The notes beneath the pieces were generated by a model that saw nothing but the letters and a program-made list of their open reading frames with translations, was not told the DNA's origin and ran no database searches. From contig JALNXE010000035.1 in the NCBI GenBank assembly GCA_023230525.1, positions 1-39,066 of the forward strand: a stretch of DNA of 39,066 bases. Reading direction: 5' to 3'. Origin of the DNA: Desulfobulbaceae bacterium. GTDB taxonomy: Bacteria > Desulfobacterota > Desulfobulbia > Desulfobulbales > SURF-16. The position numbers were made by a program, and so were the translations under genes. Shown here piece by piece: positions 30,861-39,066 of this stretch. Position 1 is the first letter of the stretch. The number at the start of each line of letters is the position of its first letter.

Positions 30861-32441
30861 ATGCAGCTCAAAACCAAATTCATCATCGCCATCTCCGCGG
30901 TGGTTATCGTCTCCTACGGCATAACCTTTTACCGCACCTCCTCCTTCCAGGAAGAGCTGGTGAAGGCCCAGGCCGCCAGCCAGGCCCGCATGCTCTACAA
31001 GCAGCTGCGGCTCACCAGAAAGTGGGTGGCTGATCACAACGGCCTCTTTTTCATGAAAAAGGAGGGGGTGGCGGTCAGCCCGTTTCTGCCGGATGCGGAG
31101 ATCGTCACCGCCGGCGGCGAAAAACTGGTGAAGCGCAACCCGGCCATGGTTACCCGGGAGCTGTCCCTCTATGCGGCCAGGGAAGGTCTGGGCCAGTTCG
31201 GGGTGGTCAGCCTGCACCCGCTCAATCCGGCCAATGCCCCGGATGATTTTGAGCGGCGCAGTCTGCTCCGCTTCAAACAGGGGGAGCAGGAGATGATGGA
31301 GATCCAGGACCGGGCAGGCCAGAAGCAGCTGCGCTACATCGCTCCCCTGGTGATCGAGCCTTCCTGCCTGGAATGCCATGTGGAGCAGGGTTACAAGGTG
31401 GGCGATATCCGCGGCGGACTCAGTGTCACCATCCCCATGGGCTGGGCCTATGCGGACATCAGAAAAAATAATCACCTGCTGCTTTTCATCGCGGTGTCGA
31501 CCATCTGCGTGGTGTCGATTTTTCTTTTCTGGCTGGTGGATAAACTGGTGGTGCACCGATTGCGGGATCTGGCCGATATGATGGACCGTTATCCGGGCAA
31601 CATCACCCCGGAGGAACTGGCCCAGCTGCCGGCGCAAAAGGATGAGATCGGCAAGTTAACGAAAAAATTCAAGGACCTCTGCCGGCGGCTCACCCTTTCC
31701 CAGCAGGAGCTGAACCGCACCCAGGAGCAGGTCTTCCAGAATGAGAAGCTGGCGGCCTTGGGCCGATTGGTGGCCGGGGTGGGCCACGAGATCAACAACC
31801 CCCTGGCCGGCATGCTCAACTGTGTGAAAAGCATGCAGGAGAGCCCGGATGATCTGGCCCAGAATCGCCGCTATCTGCCGCTGCTGGCCAAAGGGCTCGA
31901 CCGCATCCGCCATACGGTGCGGCAGTTGCTGAACTTCGGCCGCCGGGAGCCGCTGCATCCCCAGCAGGTGGATGTGGACGGGCTGATCGGCGAGTGTTTC
32001 GAGCTGCTCGGCTACGGCCTGAAAAATATCGAACTCATCCTGGATCTCCACCTGCCCCGGCCCTGCTGCGTGGATGTGGAGGCCATGAAGCAGGTGGTGA
32101 TGAATATCGGCATCAATGCCATCCATGCCATGCCCGAGGGCGGCACCCTGACCGTGTCGAGCAGGGCCAGCGACGGCAGGATCACCCTGCGCTTTAGCGA
32201 CACCGGGGTGGGCATTGACCCGGAAAACCTGCAGAAAATCTTTGATCCCTTCTTTACCACCAAGGAGGTGGGGGAGGGCACGGGTCTCGGTCTTTCCGTC
32301 ACCTTTGCCCTGGTGAAACGCATGGGCGGGGAGATCCGGGTGGAAAGCGAAAAGGGCAGGGGCGCCTGTTTCATGGTTGAACTGCCGGCGGAACAGACCT
32401 GCGCGGACAATGAGGAAAAAGATCATGACATCAGTAAATGA
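30861..32441 (+). CDS. DUF3365 (Tll0287-like) c-haem sensor histidine kinase
   Basis: 526 residues. A membrane helix (about 7-24) anchors a periplasmic DUF3365/Tll0287-like domain (25-205) with a haem-c motif CLECH at residues 169-173 and GDIRGGLSVTIPM after it. A second helix (about 210-232) is followed by a linker and the kinase core: His in GVGHEINNPLAG, NAIHAMPEGG, DTGVGID and GTGLGLSVTFAL. The family is thought to sense redox or a gas through haem. Its end overlaps the NtrC-type regulator by 17 bp, which makes them a two-component pair. Ribosome site is weak. Confidence 0.93.
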   Translation: MQLKTKFIIAISAVVIVSYGITFYRTSSFQEELVKAQAASQARMLYKQLRLTRKWVADHNGLFFMKKEGVAVSPFLPDAEIVTAGGEKLVKRNPAMVTRELSLYAAREGLGQFGVVSLHPLNPANAPDDFERRSLLRFKQGEQEMMEIQDRAGQKQLRYIAPLVIEPSCLECHVEQGYKVGDIRGGLSVTIPMGWAYADIRKNNHLLLFIAVSTICVVSIFLFWLVDKLVVHRLRDLADMMDRYPGNITPEELAQLPAQKDEIGKLTKKFKDLCRRLTLSQQELNRTQEQVFQNEKLAALGRLVAGVGHEINNPLAGMLNCVKSMQESPDDLAQNRRYLPLLAKGLDRIRHTVRQLLNFGRREPLHPQQVDVDGLIGECFELLGYGLKNIELILDLHLPRPCCVDVEAMKQVVMNIGINAIHAMPEGGTLTVSSRASDGRITLRFSDTGVGIDPENLQKIFDPFFTTKEVGEGTGLGLSVTFALVKRMGGEIRVESEKGRGACFMVELPAEQTCADNEEKDHDISK

Positions 32442-33783
32442 GCTGCCGTCTGCCCGGATTCTGCTGGCTGAAGACGATGAGATCATGCGTATCACCCTGG
32501 GTGACCGGCTGGTCAAGAACGGCTGGCAGGTCGATGAGGCGGAGGACGGCAGAAAGGCCCTGCAGCTGATTGAAAAGAACAAGTATCAGGTGGTGCTGTC
32601 CGATATCCGCATGCCGGGGCTGGACGGGGCGCGGCTGCTGGAGGAGATCAAGCGTCTGTCCCCGGATACGGATGTCATTCTGATGACCGCCTATGGCGGC
32701 ACGGAGGATGCCGTGGCCTGTCTGAAAAAAGGCGCGGCGGATTATATTTTGAAGCCCTTTGACATGGATGACCTGACCATCCGCCTCAGGCGGCTGCTGG
32801 AAATTCAGGCCATCAAGGTGAGATGCGTCACCCTGGAGGAGGACAGCCGGTACCAGCGGGTGCCGATTATCGGCAGCTCCCGGGCCATGCAGGACATGCT
32901 CAAGCTGGTCGGCCAGGTGGCCCTGTCCGAGGCCACGGTGCTGGTGTCCGGAGAGAGCGGCACGGGCAAGGAGCTGGTGGCGGCGGCCATTCACTATGGC
33001 AGCAGGCGGGCGGACCAGCCCTATATCCGTATCAACTGCGCGGCCATCCCGGAGGGCTTGATGGAATCGGAGCTGTTCGGCCATGAGAAAGGGGCCTTTA
33101 CCGGCGCCGCGGCCCGCAAGGCGGGCAAGTTCGAACTGGCCGACCGCGGCACCATCCTGCTGGATGAGATAGGGGACATGCCCCTTGACCTGCAGGCCAA
33201 GCTGCTGCGGGTGCTGCAGGAGCATGAGATCGAACGGGTGGGAGGCACCAGAAGCATTTCCATCAATGTCCGGGTTCTCTGCGCCACGGCCAGGAATCTG
33301 GCCGATGAGGTGAAAAAGGGCTCATTCCGCGAGGATCTCTTTTACCGCCTCCAGGTCATCCCCATTGTGGTGCCGCCGCTGCGGGCCCGCAAGGAGGATA
33401 TTGCCGAACTGAGCCGTTATTTTCTCGCCCAGTTCAGCAGGGACCGGGGCATGTCGCTGCAACTCTCCGACGAGGCCCTGGCCACCCTGCAATCCTATGA
33501 TTTTCCAGGCAATGTCCGGGAGCTGCGAAATATCATCGAGCGGGTTTCCGTGCTTGCCACCTCGCCGGTGATCCAGCCCTGGAATCTGCCGCCGGATATC
33601 AGCGGGGCCTGCGAAGCGGACACAAACGACAATCTGCAGCTTGCCGCGGCCGTGGCCAGTGCGGAAAAATCATGCATTATCCGGGCCCTGCGCCGCACGG
33701 ACGGCAATAAAACCGAGGCGTCCCAGCTGCTTGGCATCAGCCGCAAGAATCTGTGGGAAAAGCTGAAATTATACGGTCTGTAA
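32425..33783 (+). CDS. Sigma-54-dependent response regulator (NtrC family)
   Basis: 452 residues from the ATG at 32425 with GAGG upstream. Receiver (about 10-125) with AEDDE, Asp in VLSDIRMPGLDG and Lys in ILKPFD; AAA+ domain (about 150-385) with Walker A GESGTGKE, the sigma-54 contact GAFTGA and the Walker B GTILLDEIGDMPL; C-terminal Fis-type HTH (about 410-452, TEASQLLGISRKNLWEKL). It activates sigma-54 promoters. It overlaps the DUF3365 kinase by 17 bp, so that kinase is its likely partner. No -24/-12 promoter was evident in the window. Confidence 0.95.
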   Translation: MTSVNELPSARILLAEDDEIMRITLGDRLVKNGWQVDEAEDGRKALQLIEKNKYQVVLSDIRMPGLDGARLLEEIKRLSPDTDVILMTAYGGTEDAVACLKKGAADYILKPFDMDDLTIRLRRLLEIQAIKVRCVTLEEDSRYQRVPIIGSSRAMQDMLKLVGQVALSEATVLVSGESGTGKELVAAAIHYGSRRADQPYIRINCAAIPEGLMESELFGHEKGAFTGAAARKAGKFELADRGTILLDEIGDMPLDLQAKLLRVLQEHEIERVGGTRSISINVRVLCATARNLADEVKKGSFREDLFYRLQVIPIVVPPLRARKEDIAELSRYFLAQFSRDRGMSLQLSDEALATLQSYDFPGNVRELRNIIERVSVLATSPVIQPWNLPPDISGACEADTNDNLQLAAAVASAEKSCIIRALRRTDGNKTEASQLLGISRKNLWEKLKLYGL

Positions 33784-33815
33784 GCCGCAGGGCTGAATGT
33801 TGCTGCTGTCTTGCC

Positions 33816-34073
33816 ATGGTGCCTTATTGTCGCCGCCCCGCTCGCGATCTGCTTGTTTTTCCTCGCCAAATTTCCTGGTTTGCCTTGATTATTGTGCTGA
33901 TTTTCACTATCTTATTGGCAACGCTGCTCTGGCAGTGCGTGGCAAGCTGCAAGCCCGGCTCATGGCGGCTGGGCGGCTCTGGGATAAACGTCAATGACAG
34001 GTTCGGGAAATGGAACGAGCGGATTACCGGGGCGACTGCTGAAAAGGCTTCAAGGACGCAAGGCTGCGTCTGA
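33816..34073 (+). CDS. Possible small membrane protein
   Basis: 85 residues if it starts at the ATG of 33816, which has no ribosome site. A hydrophobic helix (FALIIVLIFTILLATLLW) and CVASC follow, then a polar tail. It could be a real small membrane protein or an accidental frame. Coding evidence is weak. Confidence 0.25.
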   Translation: MVPYCRRPARDLLVFPRQISWFALIIVLIFTILLATLLWQCVASCKPGSWRLGGSGINVNDRFGKWNERITGATAEKASRTQGCV

Positions 34074-34090
34074 GAGAGAGCAGGGCGGGC

Positions 34091-34222
34091 ATGCGTTTCA
34101 GCTTTATCTGCACCCAGGCCCAGGCGGCCAGGATGGAGCGGGTGGTGGTCAATGCCGACGGCCGGATTGTCTCCAGGCAGAAGACCCCGGAGGGGATGAT
34201 CTTTGAGGTGGAAAAAACCTAG
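34091..34222 (+). CDS. Possible 43-residue protein
   Basis: ATG at 34091 reading RFSFICTQAQAARMERVVVN and ending KTPEGMIFEVEKT. The pattern VVVNADGRIVSRQKTPEGM looks like a beta-rich conserved small protein, more protein-like than the surrounding sequence. Upstream AGGGCGGGC is a poor ribosome site. No family recognised. Confidence 0.4.
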   Translation: MRFSFICTQAQAARMERVVVNADGRIVSRQKTPEGMIFEVEKT

Positions 34223-34237
34223 CCGCAGCAGACCCTG

Positions 34238-34588
34238 CTACTGAATCTTGAAGGTCTCGTCATCTTCGTAAAGGTGGCGGAAACCGTGGATCTCTTCCAG
34301 TTCGGTCATTTTTTCAATGGCCTCTTCCCTGGTGATGCCCAGGGAGGCGGCGATGTCATCCAGGTGATAGCAGGGTTCACCGTCCGGGGTGCAGCCCGAA
34401 GGTTTCAGGTCGGGATAACAGGCGCTGGTTGCCGTATGGGAGGCCTGGCCCAGCATTTCCCTGATCTCGGGGGGGCCGTAAAGCAGCAGCCATTCAACGG
34501 CTTCAGACCAGATTTTGCTGTCAATGGTCTTGTTTTCAACCACGGCCATGGCCATTTCCACTGTCCAGGTATTTTTGAAATTGTCCAT
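34238..34588 (-). CDS. Hypothetical protein
   Basis: 116 residues from the ATG at 34588, which has GGAAAA 7 nt upstream; a TTG at 34609 would add seven residues. Sequence is helical and acidic, with WSEAVEWLLLYGPPEIREML and a C-terminal ITREEAIEKMTELEE. It has a few Cys (SACYPD, SGCTPD, PCYHL) and no membrane segment. No family recognised. It is divergent from the large M1 fusion. Confidence 0.65.
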   Translation of the reverse strand: MDNFKNTWTVEMAMAVVENKTIDSKIWSEAVEWLLLYGPPEIREMLGQASHTATSACYPDLKPSGCTPDGEPCYHLDDIAASLGITREEAIEKMTELEEIHGFRHLYEDDETFKIQ

Positions 34589-34737
34589 TGCTTTTTCCGT
34601 ATTGCTCAAGGTAGTTTTGTTGACGTAAGTGGAACATTATTGATAGTAATCATCTCCATGTGATAAATCAACAGAGGAGCATGTTCTCTTGCCAGATGCA
34701 TTCCTTCTTTTCACCCTCTTCACACAAGGTTTTTGAA

Positions 34738-37700
34738 ATGAAATCAGATTGCCACCCCGCTGCCTTTTTTCTGTCGCTGCTTTTTTTTCTCGCCCTGTTT
34801 CCCCTGTTTGCCGCAAAATCTGCCTCTGCCGGGGAGCTGCGTGGCGATCTCGCCGTCTCCTTTGATCCGGCCGGCCATTTTCTGCGCGGTACAGCCCGCT
34901 TCAACCTGGCAGCGGGTGAACCGCTCATTCTGCAGACCGGGGGGCTGGAGATTGCAAGCGTTACGGTAGACGGCGAAAAGCAGGAGGTCACTATCGGCGA
35001 GGACGGCCTGCTGTCGCTTGCCGCCCAGGGAGGCCAGCCGGCGGCGGACATTGCCTTCACCAGAAAAATCGAGCCGGGTTCCTCCGCCAGCTCCATGATC
35101 GACAGCCAGGGGATCGTGCTGCTTGACCTCTGGTACCCTCTTCCCCTGCAGCCTGCGGTGATGAGCCTCATTGCCGAAATTCCCGCTGATTTCTCGGCGG
35201 TTTCCGAAGCGGATGAGATGAGTTACCAGCAGTCGGGCGAGACAAAAAAGGTGTCGTTTTCCTTCAGCCGGCCGCAGACCTTTGTCCATTTCATTGCCGG
35301 TCCCTATCAGGTGCGGGAGGAGAAGATGGCCGGCGGCACGGTGGTCGCCACCTATTTTTTCCCGGAAGACGGGGAATTTGCCGAGCAGTACGGGGCAAAG
35401 ACCAGGGGCTATCTGGAGCGCTATGAAAAGCTCATCGGCCCCTATCCCTATAAACGCTACTCGGTGGTGGAAAACCGGCTGCCCACCGGCTTTGCCATGC
35501 CCACCTTCACCCTGCTGGGCCAGAGCGTGGTGCGCCTGCCCTTTATCACGGAAACATCATTGGGGCACGAGGTGCTGCACTCCTGGTTCGGCAATGCCGT
35601 GGGGGTGGATTATGCCCAGGGCAACTGGTGCGAGGGGCTGACCACCTATCTGGCGGACCAGGCCTTTGCCGCGGATAAGGGTGAGGATGTGGATTTCCGC
35701 AAAGGCCAGCTGATCAAATACCAGAGCCTGGTGCGGGCCGACAACACCATGACCGTGGCCGACTTCCAGGATGCCGGCGACCACGGCGCCGCCAGCCAGG
35801 CGACCCGGGCGGTGGGCTACAACAAGGTGAGCATGATCTTTCACATGCTGCGCAAAAAGGTGGGCGATGAGGTTTTTTACGCCGCCCTGCGCGACTTTTA
35901 CCAGCAGTATAAGTTCCGCAACGCCTCGTGGGAGGATATCAAACAGAGTTTCAATAAGGCCGCGTCCCTTGATCTGACCCCATTTTTCGAGCAGTGGCTG
36001 CGGCGGCCGGATGCGCCGGTTCTCTCCGTGCAGAAATTAAGGCTGGAGATCAAGGACGGGGAGCCGGAACTGACCTTTGATCTGGTGCAGCAGAATAACC
36101 CCCCCTATCAGTTCACCGCGCCGGTGCAGGTAAAAAACGGCAAGGAGATGGTCCGGCAGGATATTACCGTAACCCAGGCAAAAACGCCGGTTTCCTTTTC
36201 TCTCACCAGTATGCCGCCCACCATGGAGATTGATCCTGATTATGATCTGATGCGCAGCCTGGTGCCGGACGAGTTGCCCGCGGTATGGTCCCGCTTCCAG
36301 GGCGGGGTGGAGAAGATTGCCGTGCTGGCGGACGGCGGCGAAGAGATTTTTGCGCCGCTGCGGCCCATGTTGGAAGAGATGGGCTGTGCCGTGGTCACGG
36401 AGAGCGAGCTTGATACGCATGACCTGGGGGTAAAAAATCTGCTGTTTCTGGGTACCGGCTCCAAGGCCGGCCTGGGGCTCTTTGCCAAACCGGCTTTCCC
36501 GGCCACCGGCTTTACCCTGGAGGTGCGGGAAAACCCCCTGGCCCCGGGCCTGGTTGCCGTGCTGATGCAGGCCCAGAGCATGGAACAGGTGGCGGCGGTG
36601 GCCCGCAAGCTGAGCCACTACGGCAAGTATGGCTATCTGCATTTCGAGGATGGAAGGAACACGGAAAAGAGGGTTCCCGAGTCCGACTACGGCATCGGCT
36701 ATATTCTCGATCAGCCGCCCCGGGGCGCTGCCGTGGCAAAGAGCCTTGATTTTGACGCCATCATGGACAGCGTTGCGGCAAACCGGGTGGTTTATGTGGG
36801 GGAGACCCATGTGAACCAGGCTGATCACGTGTTGCAGTTCCGGGTGCTGCAGGCCATCCACCAGCGGTATCCGGAGGTGGCCGTGGGCATGGAGATGTTT
36901 AACCGCAGCAGCCAGCCGGCCCTTGACGCCTATGTCAAGGGTGACATCGACGAGCGGCAGTTCCTCAAGGATGCCCAGTATTTCAAGAACTGGGGCTATG
37001 ACTACCGTTTTTACCGGGATATCCTGCAGTATGCCCGGCAGCACAAACTGCCGGTCATCGGCCTGAACCTTGACAAGGACATTGTCAGCGCAACCTTCCG
37101 GGATGGCGGCATTGCCGGACTAACCCCGGAAATGCAGCAAGCCCTGCCGGAGGAGCGCGATCTCTCCATGCCGGGCTATCGCCAGCGTCTGGCCCAGGTC
37201 TTCCAGAGCCACAGCGGGCCGCATTTCCATGAAAACGACCAGAAAATGACAAATTTCGTCGAATCCCAGGTGCTGTGGGACGAAACCATGTCCCAGTCCA
37301 TTGCCGATTATCTGACCGCGCATCCCCAGGCCAAAATGGTCATCATTGCCGGTTCCGGCCATGTGGTGAAGGAAAATGCCATTCCCCCCAGGGTGACCAG
37401 GCGGATTCCCGTGCAGCAGGCGGTGCTGGTCAATGTGCAGCAGGGTGAGCTGACCACCGATGAGGCGGATTATGTTTTCTTCTCCGACGAGGTGAATCTG
37501 CCGCCGGCTCCCGCGCTGGGGGTCATGCTGGCTGAAAAGGAGGCCGGCCCGACCATTGAGGGATTTTCCCCCAACAGCGGGGCCCAAGCCGCCGGCATGA
37601 AGAAAGACGACGTGGTCCTGGCCATGGACGGCCAGGAGGTGCATACGGTGGATGACATCAAGATCAACCTGCTGTACAAGGTCCATGGCGGCAAGGTCAA

Positions 37701-37767
37701 GGTCACGGCCCGGCGGCCGGTCTTTCTGCTGCCCGATGCGGTGCTTGATTTCGAGGTGCAGCTGTAA
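34738..37767 (+). CDS. Secreted M1-family peptidase fused to ChaN/Tiki and PDZ domains
   Basis: 1009 residues from the ATG at 34738 (AAGG 8 nt upstream); earlier starts at 34660 and 34681 precede the signal peptide. Residues 1-31 are a Sec signal (FFLSLLFFLALFPLFA). Residues about 40-480 are an M1 peptidase: HEVLHSWFG holds the zinc HExxH, and the Glu ligand follows in WCEGLTTYLAD. A linker (about 480-650) is followed by a ChaN-type haem-uptake/Tiki domain (VVYVGETHVNQADHVLQF, VAVGMEMFNRSSQPALD), and a C-terminal PDZ (GPTIEGFSPNSGAQAAGM) ends the protein. So one exported protein combines three modules. Substrate unknown. It converges with hrpB. Confidence 0.93.
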   Translation: MKSDCHPAAFFLSLLFFLALFPLFAAKSASAGELRGDLAVSFDPAGHFLRGTARFNLAAGEPLILQTGGLEIASVTVDGEKQEVTIGEDGLLSLAAQGGQPAADIAFTRKIEPGSSASSMIDSQGIVLLDLWYPLPLQPAVMSLIAEIPADFSAVSEADEMSYQQSGETKKVSFSFSRPQTFVHFIAGPYQVREEKMAGGTVVATYFFPEDGEFAEQYGAKTRGYLERYEKLIGPYPYKRYSVVENRLPTGFAMPTFTLLGQSVVRLPFITETSLGHEVLHSWFGNAVGVDYAQGNWCEGLTTYLADQAFAADKGEDVDFRKGQLIKYQSLVRADNTMTVADFQDAGDHGAASQATRAVGYNKVSMIFHMLRKKVGDEVFYAALRDFYQQYKFRNASWEDIKQSFNKAASLDLTPFFEQWLRRPDAPVLSVQKLRLEIKDGEPELTFDLVQQNNPPYQFTAPVQVKNGKEMVRQDITVTQAKTPVSFSLTSMPPTMEIDPDYDLMRSLVPDELPAVWSRFQGGVEKIAVLADGGEEIFAPLRPMLEEMGCAVVTESELDTHDLGVKNLLFLGTGSKAGLGLFAKPAFPATGFTLEVRENPLAPGLVAVLMQAQSMEQVAAVARKLSHYGKYGYLHFEDGRNTEKRVPESDYGIGYILDQPPRGAAVAKSLDFDAIMDSVAANRVVYVGETHVNQADHVLQFRVLQAIHQRYPEVAVGMEMFNRSSQPALDAYVKGDIDERQFLKDAQYFKNWGYDYRFYRDILQYARQHKLPVIGLNLDKDIVSATFRDGGIAGLTPEMQQALPEERDLSMPGYRQRLAQVFQSHSGPHFHENDQKMTNFVESQVLWDETMSQSIADYLTAHPQAKMVIIAGSGHVVKENAIPPRVTRRIPVQQAVLVNVQQGELTTDEADYVFFSDEVNLPPAPALGVMLAEKEAGPTIEGFSPNSGAQAAGMKKDDVVLAMDGQEVHTVDDIKINLLYKVHGGKVKVTARRPVFLLPDAVLDFEVQL

Positions 37768-37770
37768 CGA

Positions 37771-37824
37771 ACGTTCCAGCGTTCCAACGCTGAAACGTTT
37801 AAACGCTTACATGTTGGAACGTTT
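37771..37824. repeat. CGTTCCAAC-type intergenic repeat, copy 2
   Basis: CGTTCCAAC (37780-37788) and GTTGGAACG (37813-37821) pair around the palindrome CGTTTAAACG (37796-37805). Same family as the repeat at 26501. The right half overlaps the hrpB stop region, and it may serve as a terminator between convergent genes. Confidence 0.6.
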
Positions 37825-39066
37825 CTTCGTCCTTGCCGTGGGCCGGGCGGCCAGGGGATCATCCGGCCAGTGGTGTTTCGGGTATCTTCCCTTGAGTTCC
37901 TTTTTCACCTCCGGGTAGGCGCGCTGCCAGAAGCCGGCCAGATCAGCGGTGATCTGGATGGGCCGGCCGGCAGGCGACAGCAGGTGCAGCAGCAGCTTGA
38001 CCCTGCCGTGGCAGATGGCCGGGGTCTGCTGCAGGCCGAACATCTCCTGCAGCCGCACGGCCAGCACCGGCGTTTCACCGGGCCGGTAGTCGACGCGGAT
38101 GCGGGAGCCGCTGGGCACCTCCAGCCGGTCCGGGGCCGCCCGCTCAAGTTCCTGGCGCTGCTGATAGGTCAGCATGGCGCTGAAGATGGCGGCAAGACTC
38201 AGTTGCCTCAGCTGGTCCCGCCGGGTGATGCCCCCGAGATACGGGGTGAGCCAGCCCAGATCCGCCAGCAGATGCCCGTCTGCCAGGCAGGGCCAGTTGC
38301 CTTCCGGCTGCCACTCCCGCAGGCAGTTGATGCGGGCCTGCAGCCGGCGGGCCTCCGTATTCCACGGCAGTGATTCCAGCCCCATGCGGCGGATGCCGTC
38401 GGCCATGGCCTGCAGGATCTTCTCTTGATCAGCCTGGGGCAGATTCTGCTCAGCAATCACCAGTCTGCCCAGATATTCCCGCCTGAGCGCCGTAACCCTT
38501 TGCTGCCCGTCATCCCAGCTGACCTGCTGCTGCCGGTGAAAGAGTTCCGGCTGGCAGGATCGCAGTTCCGCAGGAGCAACCGGCGCGGCCAGAAAGATGC
38601 GCCCCTCCTGGCGGCCGGCGTCGAGCTGGGCCACCACCAGATAGGGGCTGGCCGCCAGCGGGTCGCCGGGGGGCAGGAAGGCGCCGCGGCCCGCGGCCAG
38701 CTGGTAGCGTTCCCGCTGTCCCGGCCTTTGGGCGGCGATACGGTCCGGGTAGGCAAATGCCAGCACCACTCCCGCCATCTCTTCATCATATCCCTTGTCC
38801 TTATAGCCCAGCAGCTGCCGCCACTGACCGGCCAGCAGCTCTGCCCGGCGGCAGGCCTGCACCTCGCCGCCCTGCTCCCGGACCCCTGCCGGACCACGGC
38901 GGCGGAACCGGGCCAGCAAGGTCAATCGCAGGTGCAGATCGGCGCTGGCGTTCATGGAACTTTGTCCCAGCACATCACGTTCGGACACCAGGGCCGCCAC
39001 ATCGCAGGCCAGGGCCCCCTGGCCCAGCTCCCCGGCCTTGATCAGCATGTGGGCCAGGCGGGGATG
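37807..39066 (-). CDS. hrpB: ATP-dependent helicase HrpB, C-terminal part, partial
   Basis: The frame is open to the right edge of the window and stops at 37807 with a basic tail (ARPTARTKKRSNM). The visible 419 residues match the C-terminal region of HrpB: ELGQGALACDVAALVSERDVL, a central helical part, and the DUF1998-free C-terminal domain with RIRVDYRPGETPVLAVRLQE, MFGLQQTPAICHGRVKLLLH and the WQRAYPEVKKELKGRYPKH end. HrpB is a DEAH-box RNA helicase; its ATPase core lies outside the window to the right. The gene is on the minus strand and should start beyond 39066. Confidence 0.92.
   Translation of the reverse strand, partial: HPRLAHMLIKAGELGQGALACDVAALVSERDVLGQSSMNASADLHLRLTLLARFRRRGPAGVREQGGEVQACRRAELLAGQWRQLLGYKDKGYDEEMAGVVLAFAYPDRIAAQRPGQRERYQLAAGRGAFLPPGDPLAASPYLVVAQLDAGRQEGRIFLAAPVAPAELRSCQPELFHRQQQVSWDDGQQRVTALRREYLGRLVIAEQNLPQADQEKILQAMADGIRRMGLESLPWNTEARRLQARINCLREWQPEGNWPCLADGHLLADLGWLTPYLGGITRRDQLRQLSLAAIFSAMLTYQQRQELERAAPDRLEVPSGSRIRVDYRPGETPVLAVRLQEMFGLQQTPAICHGRVKLLLHLLSPAGRPIQITADLAGFWQRAYPEVKKELKGRYPKHHWPDDPLAARPTARTKKRSNM

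Noticed and set aside
36037..37044. Long antisense frame opposite the M1/ChaN gene
   Set aside because: Antisense shadow of a high-GC coding region; no recognisable motif.

Overview
The window looks like a chromosomal segment of a Desulfobacterota (deltaproteobacterial) anaerobe, probably near the Desulfobulbales. This is inferred from content: several PAS/histidine-kinase proteins, a haem-sensing kinase next to a sigma-54 activator, a NapH/NapG-like ferredoxin fusion with a DUF362 protein, a CxxCH cytochrome, and an acetyl-CoA hydrolase/GNAT fusion. No taxonomic marker gene is present, so the placement is tentative.

Region 1 (1-8.77 kb) is a foreign, partly AT-rich island. Its right edge is a 3' fragment of a tRNA-Arg(ACG) gene (8717-8765, with CCA) followed by a strong terminator, the typical scar of an element integrated in a tRNA gene. 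The cargo is an ankyrin-repeat protein with a large unknown C-terminus, a rearranged IS66-type element carrying a DruA-like (DUF4338) gene coupled to the transposase, two HigA-type antitoxins each behind a toxin C-terminal scar, an AT-rich membrane protein, a small RHRHHAEGI protein, and a divergent end module (AlpA-like HTH on the minus strand, two small ORFs on the plus strand). In the IS, the last third of the transposase, with the catalytic Glu, is inverted and bordered by exact IS ends and inverted copies of an 8-bp target.

Region 2 (8.8-25.2 kb) is GC-rich core genome: a receiver protein and HAMP kinase pair, a BamE-like lipoprotein, an iron-dependent alcohol dehydrogenase, a VTT/YqaA membrane protein, a hybrid PAS kinase with a ferredoxin-like protein 12 bp downstream, a LOG-family protein, an ABC-2 exporter pair, an acidic secreted protein with five 18-residue repeats, a small cytochrome and a Cys-rich protein, an acetyl-CoA hydrolase/GNAT fusion and a stand-alone GNAT.

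Region 3 (25.2-26.9 kb) is a small AT-rich patch with two membrane-anchored unknown proteins and a cluster of intergenic repeats, including a lone sequence almost identical to the IS66 end.

Region 4 (26.9-39.07 kb) returns to core genome: DUF362 plus NapH/NapG-like fusion (likely electron transfer), a receiver-PAS protein, a c-haem DUF3365 kinase overlapping an NtrC-type regulator, small unknown proteins, a very large secreted M1 peptidase-ChaN-PDZ fusion, and the C-terminal part of the helicase HrpB running off the right edge.
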